A DNA stretch of 64,000 nt from JAGOEY01 sp017997515. GTDB taxonomy: Bacteria; Pseudomonadota; Gammaproteobacteria; Burkholderiales; Burkholderiaceae_C. The translations under genes and the position numbers were made by a program. Where the stretch lies: assembly GCA_026314275.1 (NCBI GenBank), contig CP111109.1, positions 2,356,001 to 2,420,000 on the forward strand, read 5' to 3'. Below the pieces are notes generated by a model that was not told where the DNA came from, searched no databases, and saw only the letters and a list, made by a program, of their open reading frames with translations. Below, piece after piece: positions 8,124 to 15,880 of the stretch (its first letter is position 1; each line of letters begins with the position of its first letter).

Positions 8124-8869
8124 ACCAGCTCGACTTCACGGGCCGCCATGCGGTCGTGACGGGTGGGGCTACGGGTCTGGGGTATGCCATTGCGCAGCGC
8201 CTGCTGGCATCAGGCGGCAGCGTCACCCTGTGGGACCGCGACGCCGCTGCTGCCGAGGCTGCGGCAAAAACGCTGGGTGCTGCTGCCCACTGGGTGCAGG
8301 TCGATGTGGCCGACCACGGCTCGGTGGTGCATGCATTACAGGCCACGCTGCAACAGGTGCCCGCAGGTATTGATGCGCTGGTCAACAGCGCGGGTGTGAC
8401 CGGGCCCAACACCAAGCTATGGGACTATCCCATCGACGCCTGGCGGCAGGTGCTGGACGTCAACCTGACCGGCCTTTTCCTCTGCTGCCGCGAGGTGGTG
8501 GCCCATATGCGCACCCGCAGTTATGGCCGCATCGTCAACATTGCATCCGTAGCAGGCAAAGACGGCAACCCCAACGCCAGCGCATACAGTGCCAGCAAAG
8601 CTGGTGTGATTGCCCTCACCAAATCCCTGGGCAAGGAGCTGGCCGATACCGGTGTACGCGTGAACTGTGTGACACCCGCAGCAGTGAAGACGGCTATCTT
8701 CGACCAGATGACACCCGAGCACATTGCGTTTATGTTGTCCAAGATTCCGATGGGGCGTTTTGGCACACCCGAAGAGGTGGCGGCGATGGTGGTGTGGCTG
8801 TGCACCGAAGACTGTGCGTTCTCCACCGGGGCTGTGTTCGATTTGTCGGGCGGGCGCTCGACCTACTGA
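8120..8869 (+). CDS. SDR oxidoreductase, FabG-like
   Basis: The 249-aa protein is a classical short-chain dehydrogenase: TGGATGLGYA cofactor site near residue 11, NSAG near 90, catalytic Ser in NIASVAGKDG, YSASKAG near 156, and a C-terminal FDLSGGRSTY. The ATG overlaps the previous stop (ATGA), so translation is probably coupled. Position in the sugar-acid operon suggests it oxidises the aldose or lactone-forming sugar, or another pathway alcohol. The exact substrate is not readable. Confidence 0.78.
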   Translation: MNQLDFTGRHAVVTGGATGLGYAIAQRLLASGGSVTLWDRDAAAAEAAAKTLGAAAHWVQVDVADHGSVVHALQATLQQVPAGIDALVNSAGVTGPNTKLWDYPIDAWRQVLDVNLTGLFLCCREVVAHMRTRSYGRIVNIASVAGKDGNPNASAYSASKAGVIALTKSLGKELADTGVRVNCVTPAAVKTAIFDQMTPEHIAFMLSKIPMGRFGTPEEVAAMVVWLCTEDCAFSTGAVFDLSGGRSTY

Positions 8870-8912
8870 TGTGCGCTGCACAATTTGTCTTGTTTTTTGA
8901 AAGGTACTCACT

Positions 8913-9761
8913 ATGAAACTGGTTCGCTACGGCAACCCTGGCAAAGAAAAACCCGGCCTCATTGACGTCAACGGCCAACTGCGTGACCTGAGCAGTGTGG
9001 TCAAGGACATTGGCCCCGACCAACTGGGCGACGCCGCATTGGCCAAAATTGCCAAGGTCAAAACCGACAAGTTGCCGCTCGTCAAAGGCAAACCCCGCTA
9101 TGGCAACCCGGTCACGGGCACACCGAAGTTCATCGCCATTGGCCTGAACTACGCCGACCATGCCGCCGAGTCCGGCCTGCCGATTCCGGCCGAGCCTGTG
9201 GTGTTCATGAAAGCCACCAGCTGTATCCAGGGCCCGAACGACGCTGTGATGCTGCCCAAGGGCTCGAAGAAGACCGACTGGGAGGTCGAGCTGGGGGTGG
9301 TGATTGGCACCCGTGCGCGTTATGTGTCGCAAAAGGATGCGCTCAATTTTGTGGCCGGTTACTGCACCATCAACGACGTGAGTGAACGTGAGTACCAGAT
9401 CGAACGCGGCGGCACCTGGGACAAGGGCAAGGGTTGTGACACCTTCGGCCCCATCGGCCCCTGGCTGGTGACACGCGACGAAGTGCCGAATCCGCAAAAG
9501 TTGTCCATGTGGCTCGACCTGAACGGCAAACGTGTACAAACCGGCAACACCAAAACCATGGTGTTCAGCGTGGCCAAGATCGTCAGTTACGTGAGCCAGT
9601 TCATGACATTGGAGCCGGGCGACATCATCACCACCGGCACGCCACCCGGCGTGGGCTTGGGTATGAAGCCGCCGCTGTACCTGAAGAAGGGTGACGTGAT
9701 GACGCTGGGCATTGAAGGCCTGGGTGAACAACGTCAGGAAGTCGTGGCATTCAAACTGTAG
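8913..9761 (+). CDS. FAH-family 2,4-diketo acid hydrolase
   Basis: The 282-aa protein is a fumarylacetoacetate hydrolase-family enzyme, closest in pattern to 2,4-diketo-3-deoxy-L-fuconate/rhamnonate hydrolases. It has the family's N-terminal cap (MKLVRYGNPGKEKPGLID), then IGLNYADHAAESG, metal ligands in DWEVELGVVIG and the following ND, and the C-terminal GDIITTGTPPGVGLG. Such enzymes cleave a 2,4-diketo acid into pyruvate and a hydroxy acid (lactate or glycolate). It is the last gene of the plus-strand arm, ending in a stable hairpin. Substrate choice is inferred from the neighbours. Confidence 0.82.
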   Translation: MKLVRYGNPGKEKPGLIDVNGQLRDLSSVVKDIGPDQLGDAALAKIAKVKTDKLPLVKGKPRYGNPVTGTPKFIAIGLNYADHAAESGLPIPAEPVVFMKATSCIQGPNDAVMLPKGSKKTDWEVELGVVIGTRARYVSQKDALNFVAGYCTINDVSEREYQIERGGTWDKGKGCDTFGPIGPWLVTRDEVPNPQKLSMWLDLNGKRVQTGNTKTMVFSVAKIVSYVSQFMTLEPGDIITTGTPPGVGLGMKPPLYLKKGDVMTLGIEGLGEQRQEVVAFKL

Positions 9762-9780
9762 TTTGATATTGCCTCACTCC

Positions 9781-9809
9781 AAGGCCGCTGCCTCACCCGC
9801 AGCGGCCTT
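9781..9809 (+). terminator. Stem-loop terminator after the FAH hydrolase gene
   Basis: AAGGCCGCTG and CAGCGGCCTT form a perfect 10-bp stem around a 9-nt loop, 20 nt after the stop codon. The following T tract is weak, so termination efficiency is uncertain. Confidence 0.65.
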
Positions 9810-9928
9810 GTACGTTTCTGGGGGGACGCGCGCTGAGAATCCCTTGCCTGCCATTCGGAAATATCAGGAAAAACCCTTGAAACAACTAGGTTCTGGGCTC
9901 TAGAAACCCCTGTTTTCAACAGGTTGTC

Positions 9929-10699
9929 ATGGAAGTACTGCAAAATAGCACGACCGTTCGTTTTATTTTGCACCATGACCACTTCCACCCCCCCGCCAAG
10001 GCCGCCCGCGAAGGCCGTGCCCTGCAGAAAGGGCAGCAGACCAAGGCTGCCATCGTGGAGGCAGCGCTGGGCCTGGCGACGCAGATAGGGGTCGAGGGCC
10101 TGAGTATTGGTGCGCTGGCCGAGGTCACACGCATGAGCAAGTCGGGCGTATTTGCCCACTTTGGCTCGCGTGAAGAGCTGCAGATCTCCGTTATCCGCGA
10201 ATACCACGCGCGTTTTGAGGAAGAGGTGTTTTACCCCGCCCTGCAAGCCGAGCGCGGCCTGCCCCGGGTGCGGGCCATGTTCGCCAACTGGATGCAGCGC
10301 ACCTCGGTGGAAATCGATTCGGGCTGTATCTACATCAGTGGTGCGGTCGAATTTGACGACCGGTCCGGCCCGGTGCGCGACAGCCTTGCCAGCTCGGTGA
10401 TGACCTGGCATGCCGCCATGAAACGCGCCATCACCATGGCCAAGTCGCTGGGTGAGCTGCAGGCCGATGTGGATGAAGACCAGATGCTGTTTGAAATCCA
10501 CGGCCTCATCCTCGCGCTGCACTACGAAGCACGTTTTCTCAAGAACCCCGGCTCGATCACCCGCGCCAACCAGGGGTTCGACAACATTCTGGCGCGTTAC
10601 GGCGCGGGTGCTGCACCTGTGCCAGCGCCCCAGCGCAAACGCGCCGCCGGTTCATCCCCATCCCGAAGTTCCACCAGTTCCACCAGTTCCAAGGACTAA
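9929..10699 (+). CDS. TetR-family regulator of the beta-oxidation operon
   Basis: The frame contains a standard TetR HTH (TKAAIVEAALGLATQIGVEG, then LSIGALAEVTRMSKSGVFAH and FGSREELQ), an alpha-helical ligand domain, and a Ser/Pro-rich tail with short tandem GTTCCACCA repeats at about 10667-10690. The listed start at 9929 gives 256 aa but runs through the 28-bp operator. An ATG at 9975 is out of frame by one base with a C7 run directly after it; one extra C would give a natural start (MTTSTPP...). So the start is uncertain. The gene is 4 bp upstream of the acyl-CoA dehydrogenase gene and very probably regulates it. Confidence 0.8.
   Translation: MEVLQNSTTVRFILHHDHFHPPAKAAREGRALQKGQQTKAAIVEAALGLATQIGVEGLSIGALAEVTRMSKSGVFAHFGSREELQISVIREYHARFEEEVFYPALQAERGLPRVRAMFANWMQRTSVEIDSGCIYISGAVEFDDRSGPVRDSLASSVMTWHAAMKRAITMAKSLGELQADVDEDQMLFEIHGLILALHYEARFLKNPGSITRANQGFDNILARYGAGAAPVPAPQRKRAAGSSPSRSSTSSTSSKD
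9942..9969. promoter_or_regulatory. 28-bp dyad operator, probably for the TetR regulator
   Basis: Two nested inverted repeats share one centre at 9955.5: AAAATA...TATTTT outside and ACGA-CCGT-TCGT inside. This is the size and symmetry of operators of TetR-type fatty acid/acyl-CoA regulators. It overlaps the longest possible start of the TetR gene, which suggests translation begins downstream of it. Confidence 0.65.
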
Positions 10700-10703
10700 A
10701 CCC

Positions 10704-12500
10704 ATGCCAACCTATACCCCTCCCTTGCGCGACATGCAGTTTGTGATGCACGAAGTGCTGGGCGTTGCCAACGAATACGCGGCCATGCCACGCTTCGCCG
10801 AGGTGGACGCCGACACCATCAATGCGGTGATTGAAGAGGCCGGCAAGTTCGCTGCCAATGTGACCTTTCCCCTGAACATCAGTGGTGACGAAGAGGGCTG
10901 CACCCTCGACAAAACCACCCACGAAGTGACGGCACCCAAGGGTTTCAAGGAAGCCTATGCCCAGTACGTCGAAGGCGGCTGGCCTGCGTTGTCGTGTGAC
11001 CCGGAATACGGCGGTCAGGGCCTGCCGTTTGTGGTGAACCAGTGCCTGTACGAAATGCTCAACAGCGCCAACCAGGCCTGGACGATGTACCCCGGCCTGT
11101 CGCACGGTGCCTATGAAGCACTGGCCGCACACGGCACCGACGAACAGAAAAAAACCTACCTGCCCAAGCTGGTGAGTGGTGAGTGGACCGGCACCATGTG
11201 CCTGACCGAACCCCATTGCGGCACCGACCTCGGCATGTTGCGCACCAAGGCTGAACCACAAGCCGACGGCAGCTACAAGATCACCGGCAACAAGATCTTC
11301 ATCTCGGCCGGTGAACACGACCTGGCCCCCAACATCCTGCACCTGGTACTGGCCCGCCTGCCGGACGCACCCAAAGGCAGCAAGGGCATCAGCCTGTTTG
11401 CCGTGCCCAAGTTCAACGTGAATGCCGACGGATCACTCGGCAGCCGCAACCCGATCTACTGCGGTGGGCTGGAGCACAAGATGGGCATCCACGGCAACGC
11501 CACGGCGCAGATCGTTATCGACGGTGCGGTGGGCACCTTGGTCGGCCAGCCACACAAGGGCCTGGCGGCGATGTTTGTGATGATGAACGCCGCCCGCCTG
11601 GGTGTGGGCAACCAGTCGCTGGGCCTGACCGAAGTGGCCTACCAGAACGCACTGGCTTACGCCAAAGACCGCATCCAGATGCGCTCGCTGACAGGCACCA
11701 AGGCGAAGGACAAGGAAGCCGACCCCATCATCGTGCACCCCGACGTGCGCAAGATGCTGCTCACCGCCAAGGCCTACGCGGAAGGCGGCCGTGCGCTGCA
11801 GATCTGGTGCACGCTGCTGCTCGACAAGGCGCACAACCATGCCGACGAAAAAGTGCGCAAAGACTCCGACGAGTTGGTCGCACTGCTGACCCCCATCGTC
11901 AAGGCCTTCATCACCGACAACGGCCATATCTCCACCAACGCGTGTATGCAGGTGTTCGGCGGCCACGGCTTCATCAAGGAATGGGGCATGGAGCAGTTCA
12001 CGCGCGATAACCGCATCAACATGATCTATGAAGGCACCAACACCATCCAGTCGCTCGACCTGCTGGGCCGCAAGGTGCTGGGCAACAACGGCGCGACGCT
12101 CAAGAAGTTGGGCAAGCTGGTGGGAGCGCTGGTGGCGGAAGAGGGCGTGAACGAGAAGATGGCCGAGTTCATCAACCCGTTGGCCATGCTGGGTGAACAA
12201 ATGACCAAGTTCACCACCGAGCTGGGCTTCAAGGGTCTGCAAAACCCCGACGAGGTGGGCGCGGCCGCGGTGGACTACCTGCGTGTGGCGGGCCACTTCG
12301 TGTTTGGCTACCTGTTCGCGCGGATGGCCCAGGTCGCGTTGCGCGAGATTGCCAATGGCAACACAGACCCGTTCTACGTTGCCAAGCTGCAGACTGCACG
12401 TTTCTACTTCGCCAAGCTGTTCCCAGAAACCGTGACGCTGATGCGCACCGCGCGCGCTGGCAGCAAGGTGCTGATGGACACCGACGCAGCCCTTGCCTGA
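10704..12500 (+). CDS. Acyl-CoA dehydrogenase with extra C-terminal domain
   Basis: The start at 10704 (MPTYTPPLRDMQF) gives 598 aa, the normal size for the long FAD acyl-CoA dehydrogenases (about 595 aa) that carry an additional C-terminal helical domain. Family signatures are MCLTEPHCGTDLGMLRTKA near 175, GNKIFISAGEHDL, NAARLGVGNQSLG near 300, and QVFGGHGFIKEWGMEQFTRD near 420 followed by IYEGTNTIQSLDLLGRKVL. It catalyses the first, FAD-linked step of beta-oxidation, passing electrons to ETF. It directly follows the TetR gene. Confidence 0.92.
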   Translation: MPTYTPPLRDMQFVMHEVLGVANEYAAMPRFAEVDADTINAVIEEAGKFAANVTFPLNISGDEEGCTLDKTTHEVTAPKGFKEAYAQYVEGGWPALSCDPEYGGQGLPFVVNQCLYEMLNSANQAWTMYPGLSHGAYEALAAHGTDEQKKTYLPKLVSGEWTGTMCLTEPHCGTDLGMLRTKAEPQADGSYKITGNKIFISAGEHDLAPNILHLVLARLPDAPKGSKGISLFAVPKFNVNADGSLGSRNPIYCGGLEHKMGIHGNATAQIVIDGAVGTLVGQPHKGLAAMFVMMNAARLGVGNQSLGLTEVAYQNALAYAKDRIQMRSLTGTKAKDKEADPIIVHPDVRKMLLTAKAYAEGGRALQIWCTLLLDKAHNHADEKVRKDSDELVALLTPIVKAFITDNGHISTNACMQVFGGHGFIKEWGMEQFTRDNRINMIYEGTNTIQSLDLLGRKVLGNNGATLKKLGKLVGALVAEEGVNEKMAEFINPLAMLGEQMTKFTTELGFKGLQNPDEVGAAAVDYLRVAGHFVFGYLFARMAQVALREIANGNTDPFYVAKLQTARFYFAKLFPETVTLMRTARAGSKVLMDTDAALA

Positions 12501-12540
12501 TCTGTTCTTTGGATTTGCATAAAACCACACGGAGACGACC

Positions 12541-12975
12541 ATGAAATCTACGCTAGCAGCTATCATTTTTGCGTCAATGGCCTTGCCCGCAGTGGCCCAG
12601 ATGTCCCCCGTGGGCCACTGGCACACGCTGGACGAAAAGACCAACGAGGTGAAGTCGCAGATCCAGATCACCGAGTCGGGTGGTGTGGTGAGCGGCAAGA
12701 TCGAGAAGCTGCTGCGCAAGGACGCCAAGCAGGACGCCGTGTGTGACGAATGCAGCGACGACCGCAAGGGCAAACCCCTGCTGGGGCTGGAGATCATCCG
12801 GGGTGCCAAGAAGGCGGCGGACAAAAACGTGTGGGAAGACGGCAAGATCCTCGACCCCGAAAACGGCAAGAACTACACCCTGCGGCTCACGCCCATCGAG
12901 GGTGGAAAAAAACTCGAAGTACGCGGCTCCATCGGCCCGTTTGGCCGCACCCAGACCTGGGTTCGCGTGCCCTAA
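12541..12975 (+). CDS. DUF2147-family exported protein
   Basis: The 144-aa protein has a signal peptide (MKSTLAAIIFASMALPAVAQ) and a DUF2147 domain beginning PVGHWHTLDEKTNEVKSQIQ and ending GRTQTWVRV. The family is a small periplasmic or secreted beta-rich domain of unknown function, often near acyl-CoA genes in this group. It has a good ribosome site (GGAGACG) and sits between the acyl-CoA dehydrogenase and the multifunctional beta-oxidation gene, 12 bp before the latter. Its role in the operon is unknown. Confidence 0.85.
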   Translation: MKSTLAAIIFASMALPAVAQMSPVGHWHTLDEKTNEVKSQIQITESGGVVSGKIEKLLRKDAKQDAVCDECSDDRKGKPLLGLEIIRGAKKAADKNVWEDGKILDPENGKNYTLRLTPIEGGKKLEVRGSIGPFGRTQTWVRVP

Positions 12976-12987
12976 TCAGGAAATACC

Positions 12988-15387
12988 ATGTCCCGTTTTA
13001 ACGTGAAAAAAGTCGCCGTGTTGGGCGCAGGCGTGATGGGTGCGCAGATCGCCGCCCACCTCGTCAACTGCAAGGTGCCGGTTGTTTTGTTCGACCTTCC
13101 CGCCAAAGAGGGCCCTAAGAACGGCATCGTCACCAAAGCGATTGAAGGTTTGAAGAAACTCAAACCATCGCCCCTCGGCGCGGTGGAAGACGCGTCACTC
13201 ATCCAGCAGGCCAACTACGAAGAACACATGGCGCAGTTGAAAGACTGCGACCTCATCATCGAGGCCATTGCCGAGCGGATGGACTGGAAACTTGATCTGT
13301 ACAAAAAGATCGCACCCTTCGTGGCACCGCACGCCATCGTGGCGTCCAACACCTCGGGCCTGTCGATCACCAAATTGAGTGAAGCGCTGCCCGAAGAAAT
13401 CAAGCCGCGCTTTTGCGGCATCCACTTCTTCAACCCGCCGCGCTACATGTTTCTGGTGGAGCTGATCAACACGCCCACCACCAACGCCCACATCCTGGAC
13501 GACCTGGAGACCTTCGTCTCCAGCGGCCTCGGCAAGGGTGTCGTGCGCGCCAAAGACACCCCCAATTTCATCGCCAACCGCGTGGGTATCGCCGGCATGC
13601 TGGCCACGATGAAAGAGGTGGAAAACTTCGGCCTGACCTACGACGTGGTGGACGACCTCACTGGCAAAAAGCTGGGCCGCGCCAGCTCGGGCACCTTCCG
13701 CACCGCCGACGTGGTGGGCCTGGACACCATGGCCCACGTCATCAAGACGCTGCAGGACAACCTGAACGAACAGACCGATCCGTTTTATGCGAGCTTCGGC
13801 ACTCCGCCGGTGCTCAAGACATTGCTGGAGATAGGCAACCTGGGCCAAAAGACCAAGGCCGGTTTCTACAAAAAAGTGGGCCGCGACGTTCTGCGTTTCG
13901 ACCTCGACGCGAAGGACTATGTGCCCGGTGGAGAGAAGGCCGACGAGGTGTATGGCCGTATGCTGAAGAAGCCTGCTGCCGAGCGCCTCAAACTGCTGCG
14001 TAACAGCGAAGGCCCGCAAGGCCGCTTCCTCTGGGCCATCCTGCGCAACAGCTTCCATTACGCTGCTGTGCACCTGGCCAGCATTGCCGAAACCGCGCGC
14101 GACGTGGACTTCGCCATGCGCTGGGGCTTTGGTATGGCACAGGGCCCGTTCGAGCTGTGGCAGGAAGCCGGTTGGCTTGACGTGGCCCAGATGGTCCAGG
14201 AAGACATTGCCGCAGGCAAGGCTCTGAGCACCACGCCGCTGCCCGACTGGGTGTTCAAAGGCCCGGTGGCCGACGCAGGTGGTGTGCACACACCACAAGG
14301 TTCGTGGAACCCGTCCACCGGTGTGTTCCAGCCGCGCCATGTGTTGCCCGTACACACGCGCCAGCACTTCCCCGAAACCGTACTGGGCAGCCTGGCACAG
14401 AGCTTCGCCACTGCAGGCAAAACCCTGTTTGAAGACGACGCTATCCGCCTGTGGACGCTGGACGACGAGGTGCTGATCGCCAGCCTCAAGACCAAGATGC
14501 ACGCCATCAGCCCCGACGTGGCCGAAGGCCTGGCGCTGGCGGTGGACATGGCCGAGAAAGACTTCCAGGGTGTGGTGATCTGGTCGGGGGATGAACCCTT
14601 CAGCGTGGGTGCCGACCTGCAGGCCATGTTGCCTGCTTTCATGATGGTGGGTATCAGCGCGGTGGAAGACGCCGAGCAGCATCTGCAGCAAACCATGCTC
14701 AAGCTGCGTTACGCCAACGTGCCCGTGGTGTCCGCCATCCGGGGTATGGCGTTGGGTGGTGGCTGTGAAATGGCCATCCACAGTGCCCGCCGTGTGGCCG
14801 CGATGGAAAGTTACATCGGCCTGGTGGAAGTGGGCGTGGGTCTGGTGCCCGGCGCGGGTGGCCTCACCTACATCGCCCGCCGCGCGGCCGAGAACTGCGC
14901 CACCTCGACCGACAAGGATCTGCTGAAGTTCCTTACCGAAGGTTTCACCGCTGCCGCCATGGCCAAGGTGGGCACCAGTGCACTGGAGTCGAAGAAGCTG
15001 GGTTACCTGCTGGACAGCGACATCGTGGTGCCCAACAAAGACGAGCTGTTGTACGTGGCACTCAACGAGGCCAAGGCCATGTTCCGTGCCGGTTACCGCC
15101 CGCCACACCGCCGTCAGTTCCCGGTGGCCGGGCGCAACGGCATCGCCACCATCAAGGGTTCGCTCGTCAACATGCGCGACGGTGGTTTTATCAGCGCCCA
15201 CGACTTCCACATCGCCAGCCTGATCGCGGGCGTTGTGTGTGGCGGCGACGTGGACGCGGGCACGCTGGTCACCGAGGAATACCTGATGGCGCTGGAGCGC
15301 AAGGCCTTCTGCGCGCTGATCGAACACCCCAAGACGCAGGAACGTATTTTGGGGATGTTGAACACTGGCAAGCCTGTGCGCAACTGA
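12988..15387 (+). CDS. 3-hydroxyacyl-CoA dehydrogenase/enoyl-CoA hydratase fusion
   Basis: The 799-aa protein has the dehydrogenase first and the hydratase last, the reverse of FadB. The NAD site VAVLGAGVMGAQIAAHLVN is near residues 8-26, GIHFFNPPRYMFLVELI near 145, and a second 3HCDH domain follows. The crotonase domain lies at about 500-720, with GMALGGGCEMAIHSARR and GVGLVPGAGG. It carries out hydration and NAD-linked oxidation of enoyl-CoA. It belongs to the operon with the upstream dehydrogenase and, after the DUF559 interruption, the thiolase. Confidence 0.93.
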   Translation: MSRFNVKKVAVLGAGVMGAQIAAHLVNCKVPVVLFDLPAKEGPKNGIVTKAIEGLKKLKPSPLGAVEDASLIQQANYEEHMAQLKDCDLIIEAIAERMDWKLDLYKKIAPFVAPHAIVASNTSGLSITKLSEALPEEIKPRFCGIHFFNPPRYMFLVELINTPTTNAHILDDLETFVSSGLGKGVVRAKDTPNFIANRVGIAGMLATMKEVENFGLTYDVVDDLTGKKLGRASSGTFRTADVVGLDTMAHVIKTLQDNLNEQTDPFYASFGTPPVLKTLLEIGNLGQKTKAGFYKKVGRDVLRFDLDAKDYVPGGEKADEVYGRMLKKPAAERLKLLRNSEGPQGRFLWAILRNSFHYAAVHLASIAETARDVDFAMRWGFGMAQGPFELWQEAGWLDVAQMVQEDIAAGKALSTTPLPDWVFKGPVADAGGVHTPQGSWNPSTGVFQPRHVLPVHTRQHFPETVLGSLAQSFATAGKTLFEDDAIRLWTLDDEVLIASLKTKMHAISPDVAEGLALAVDMAEKDFQGVVIWSGDEPFSVGADLQAMLPAFMMVGISAVEDAEQHLQQTMLKLRYANVPVVSAIRGMALGGGCEMAIHSARRVAAMESYIGLVEVGVGLVPGAGGLTYIARRAAENCATSTDKDLLKFLTEGFTAAAMAKVGTSALESKKLGYLLDSDIVVPNKDELLYVALNEAKAMFRAGYRPPHRRQFPVAGRNGIATIKGSLVNMRDGGFISAHDFHIASLIAGVVCGGDVDAGTLVTEEYLMALERKAFCALIEHPKTQERILGMLNTGKPVRN

Positions 15388-15404
15388 ACGCTGTCTTCCT
15401 CTTT

Positions 15405-15842
15405 CTCCTTCCCCCTCTGGGGGAAGGCAGGGATGGGGGCCACACCGAATGCAAAACCAAGCCACTCCCACTGCACAGCGGAACGCCCGTGCGCTGCGGC
15501 GCGAGATGACCGACTCCGAGCGCAAGCTCTGGACAGGCCTGCGCGCCGAGCAGTTGGGTGTGAAGTTCCGTCGGCAGCACCCGCTCGGGAACTACATCGC
15601 GGACTTCGCCTGCCTCGATCCGAAGCTCATCGTTGAACTCGACGGGTCGCAGCACCAGGCGCAAGCCCACTATGACAACAAGCGGGAAGCGTTCTTCCGC
15701 AGCCAAGGGTTCGACGTGCTGCGTTTTGCGTCGAACGAACCGTTCACCAATCTGGAAGGGGTGCTGAATGCGATTGCGCACCGTATGGCGCTGCTGAGCG
15801 CAGCAGGCCCCCATCCCAGCCTTCCCCCAGAGGGGGAAGGAG
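15405..15842. mobile_element. Inverted palindromic arms (family C) flanking a DUF559 gene
   Basis: The left arm (15405-15440) and right arm (15807-15842) are 36-nt inverted repeats with a single mismatch. Each holds an internal CCTTCCCCC/GGGGGAAGG hairpin and a GGGATGGGGG tail that faces the gene. The arms bracket the DUF559 coding sequence, whose tail is encoded by the right arm. No target duplication is visible. The unit sits between two genes of a beta-oxidation operon. A shorter pair without a gene is at 1560-1666. Confidence 0.65.
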
Positions 15843-15871
15843 CCATACCCCAGAACACCCAGGACACCTAG
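15449..15871 (+). CDS. DUF559 endonuclease-like protein
   Basis: The 140-aa protein is a DUF559 member, a PD-(D/E)XK-like fold related to very-short-patch repair (Vsr) endonucleases. Conserved features are TDSERKLW (E24), VKFRRQHPLGNYIADFACLD (D52), VELDG (E63, D65) followed by H69, and FDVLRF. Residues about 121-132 (PHPSLPPEGEGA) come from the right palindromic arm, and the ATG is 9 nt after the left arm. The ribosome site for the next gene (thiolase) overlaps its stop. Nuclease activity is a family inference. The gene is an outsider in a fatty acid operon and looks inserted. Confidence 0.8.
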   Translation: MQNQATPTAQRNARALRREMTDSERKLWTGLRAEQLGVKFRRQHPLGNYIADFACLDPKLIVELDGSQHQAQAHYDNKREAFFRSQGFDVLRFASNEPFTNLEGVLNAIAHRMALLSAAGPHPSLPPEGEGAIPQNTQDT

Positions 15872-15880
15872 GAGCCCACC

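Noticed and set aside
10667..10690. Short tandem GTTCCACCA repeats at the TetR 3' end as a possible iteron or CRISPR-like array
   Set aside because: Only two to three units within a low-complexity Ser-rich tail; no spacers. No CRISPR array was seen anywhere in the window.
13195..15525. 776-aa minus-strand open frame opposite the multifunctional beta-oxidation gene
   Set aside because: His/Gly-rich translation typical of antisense to GC-rich genes; the plus strand encodes a full-length fusion enzyme.
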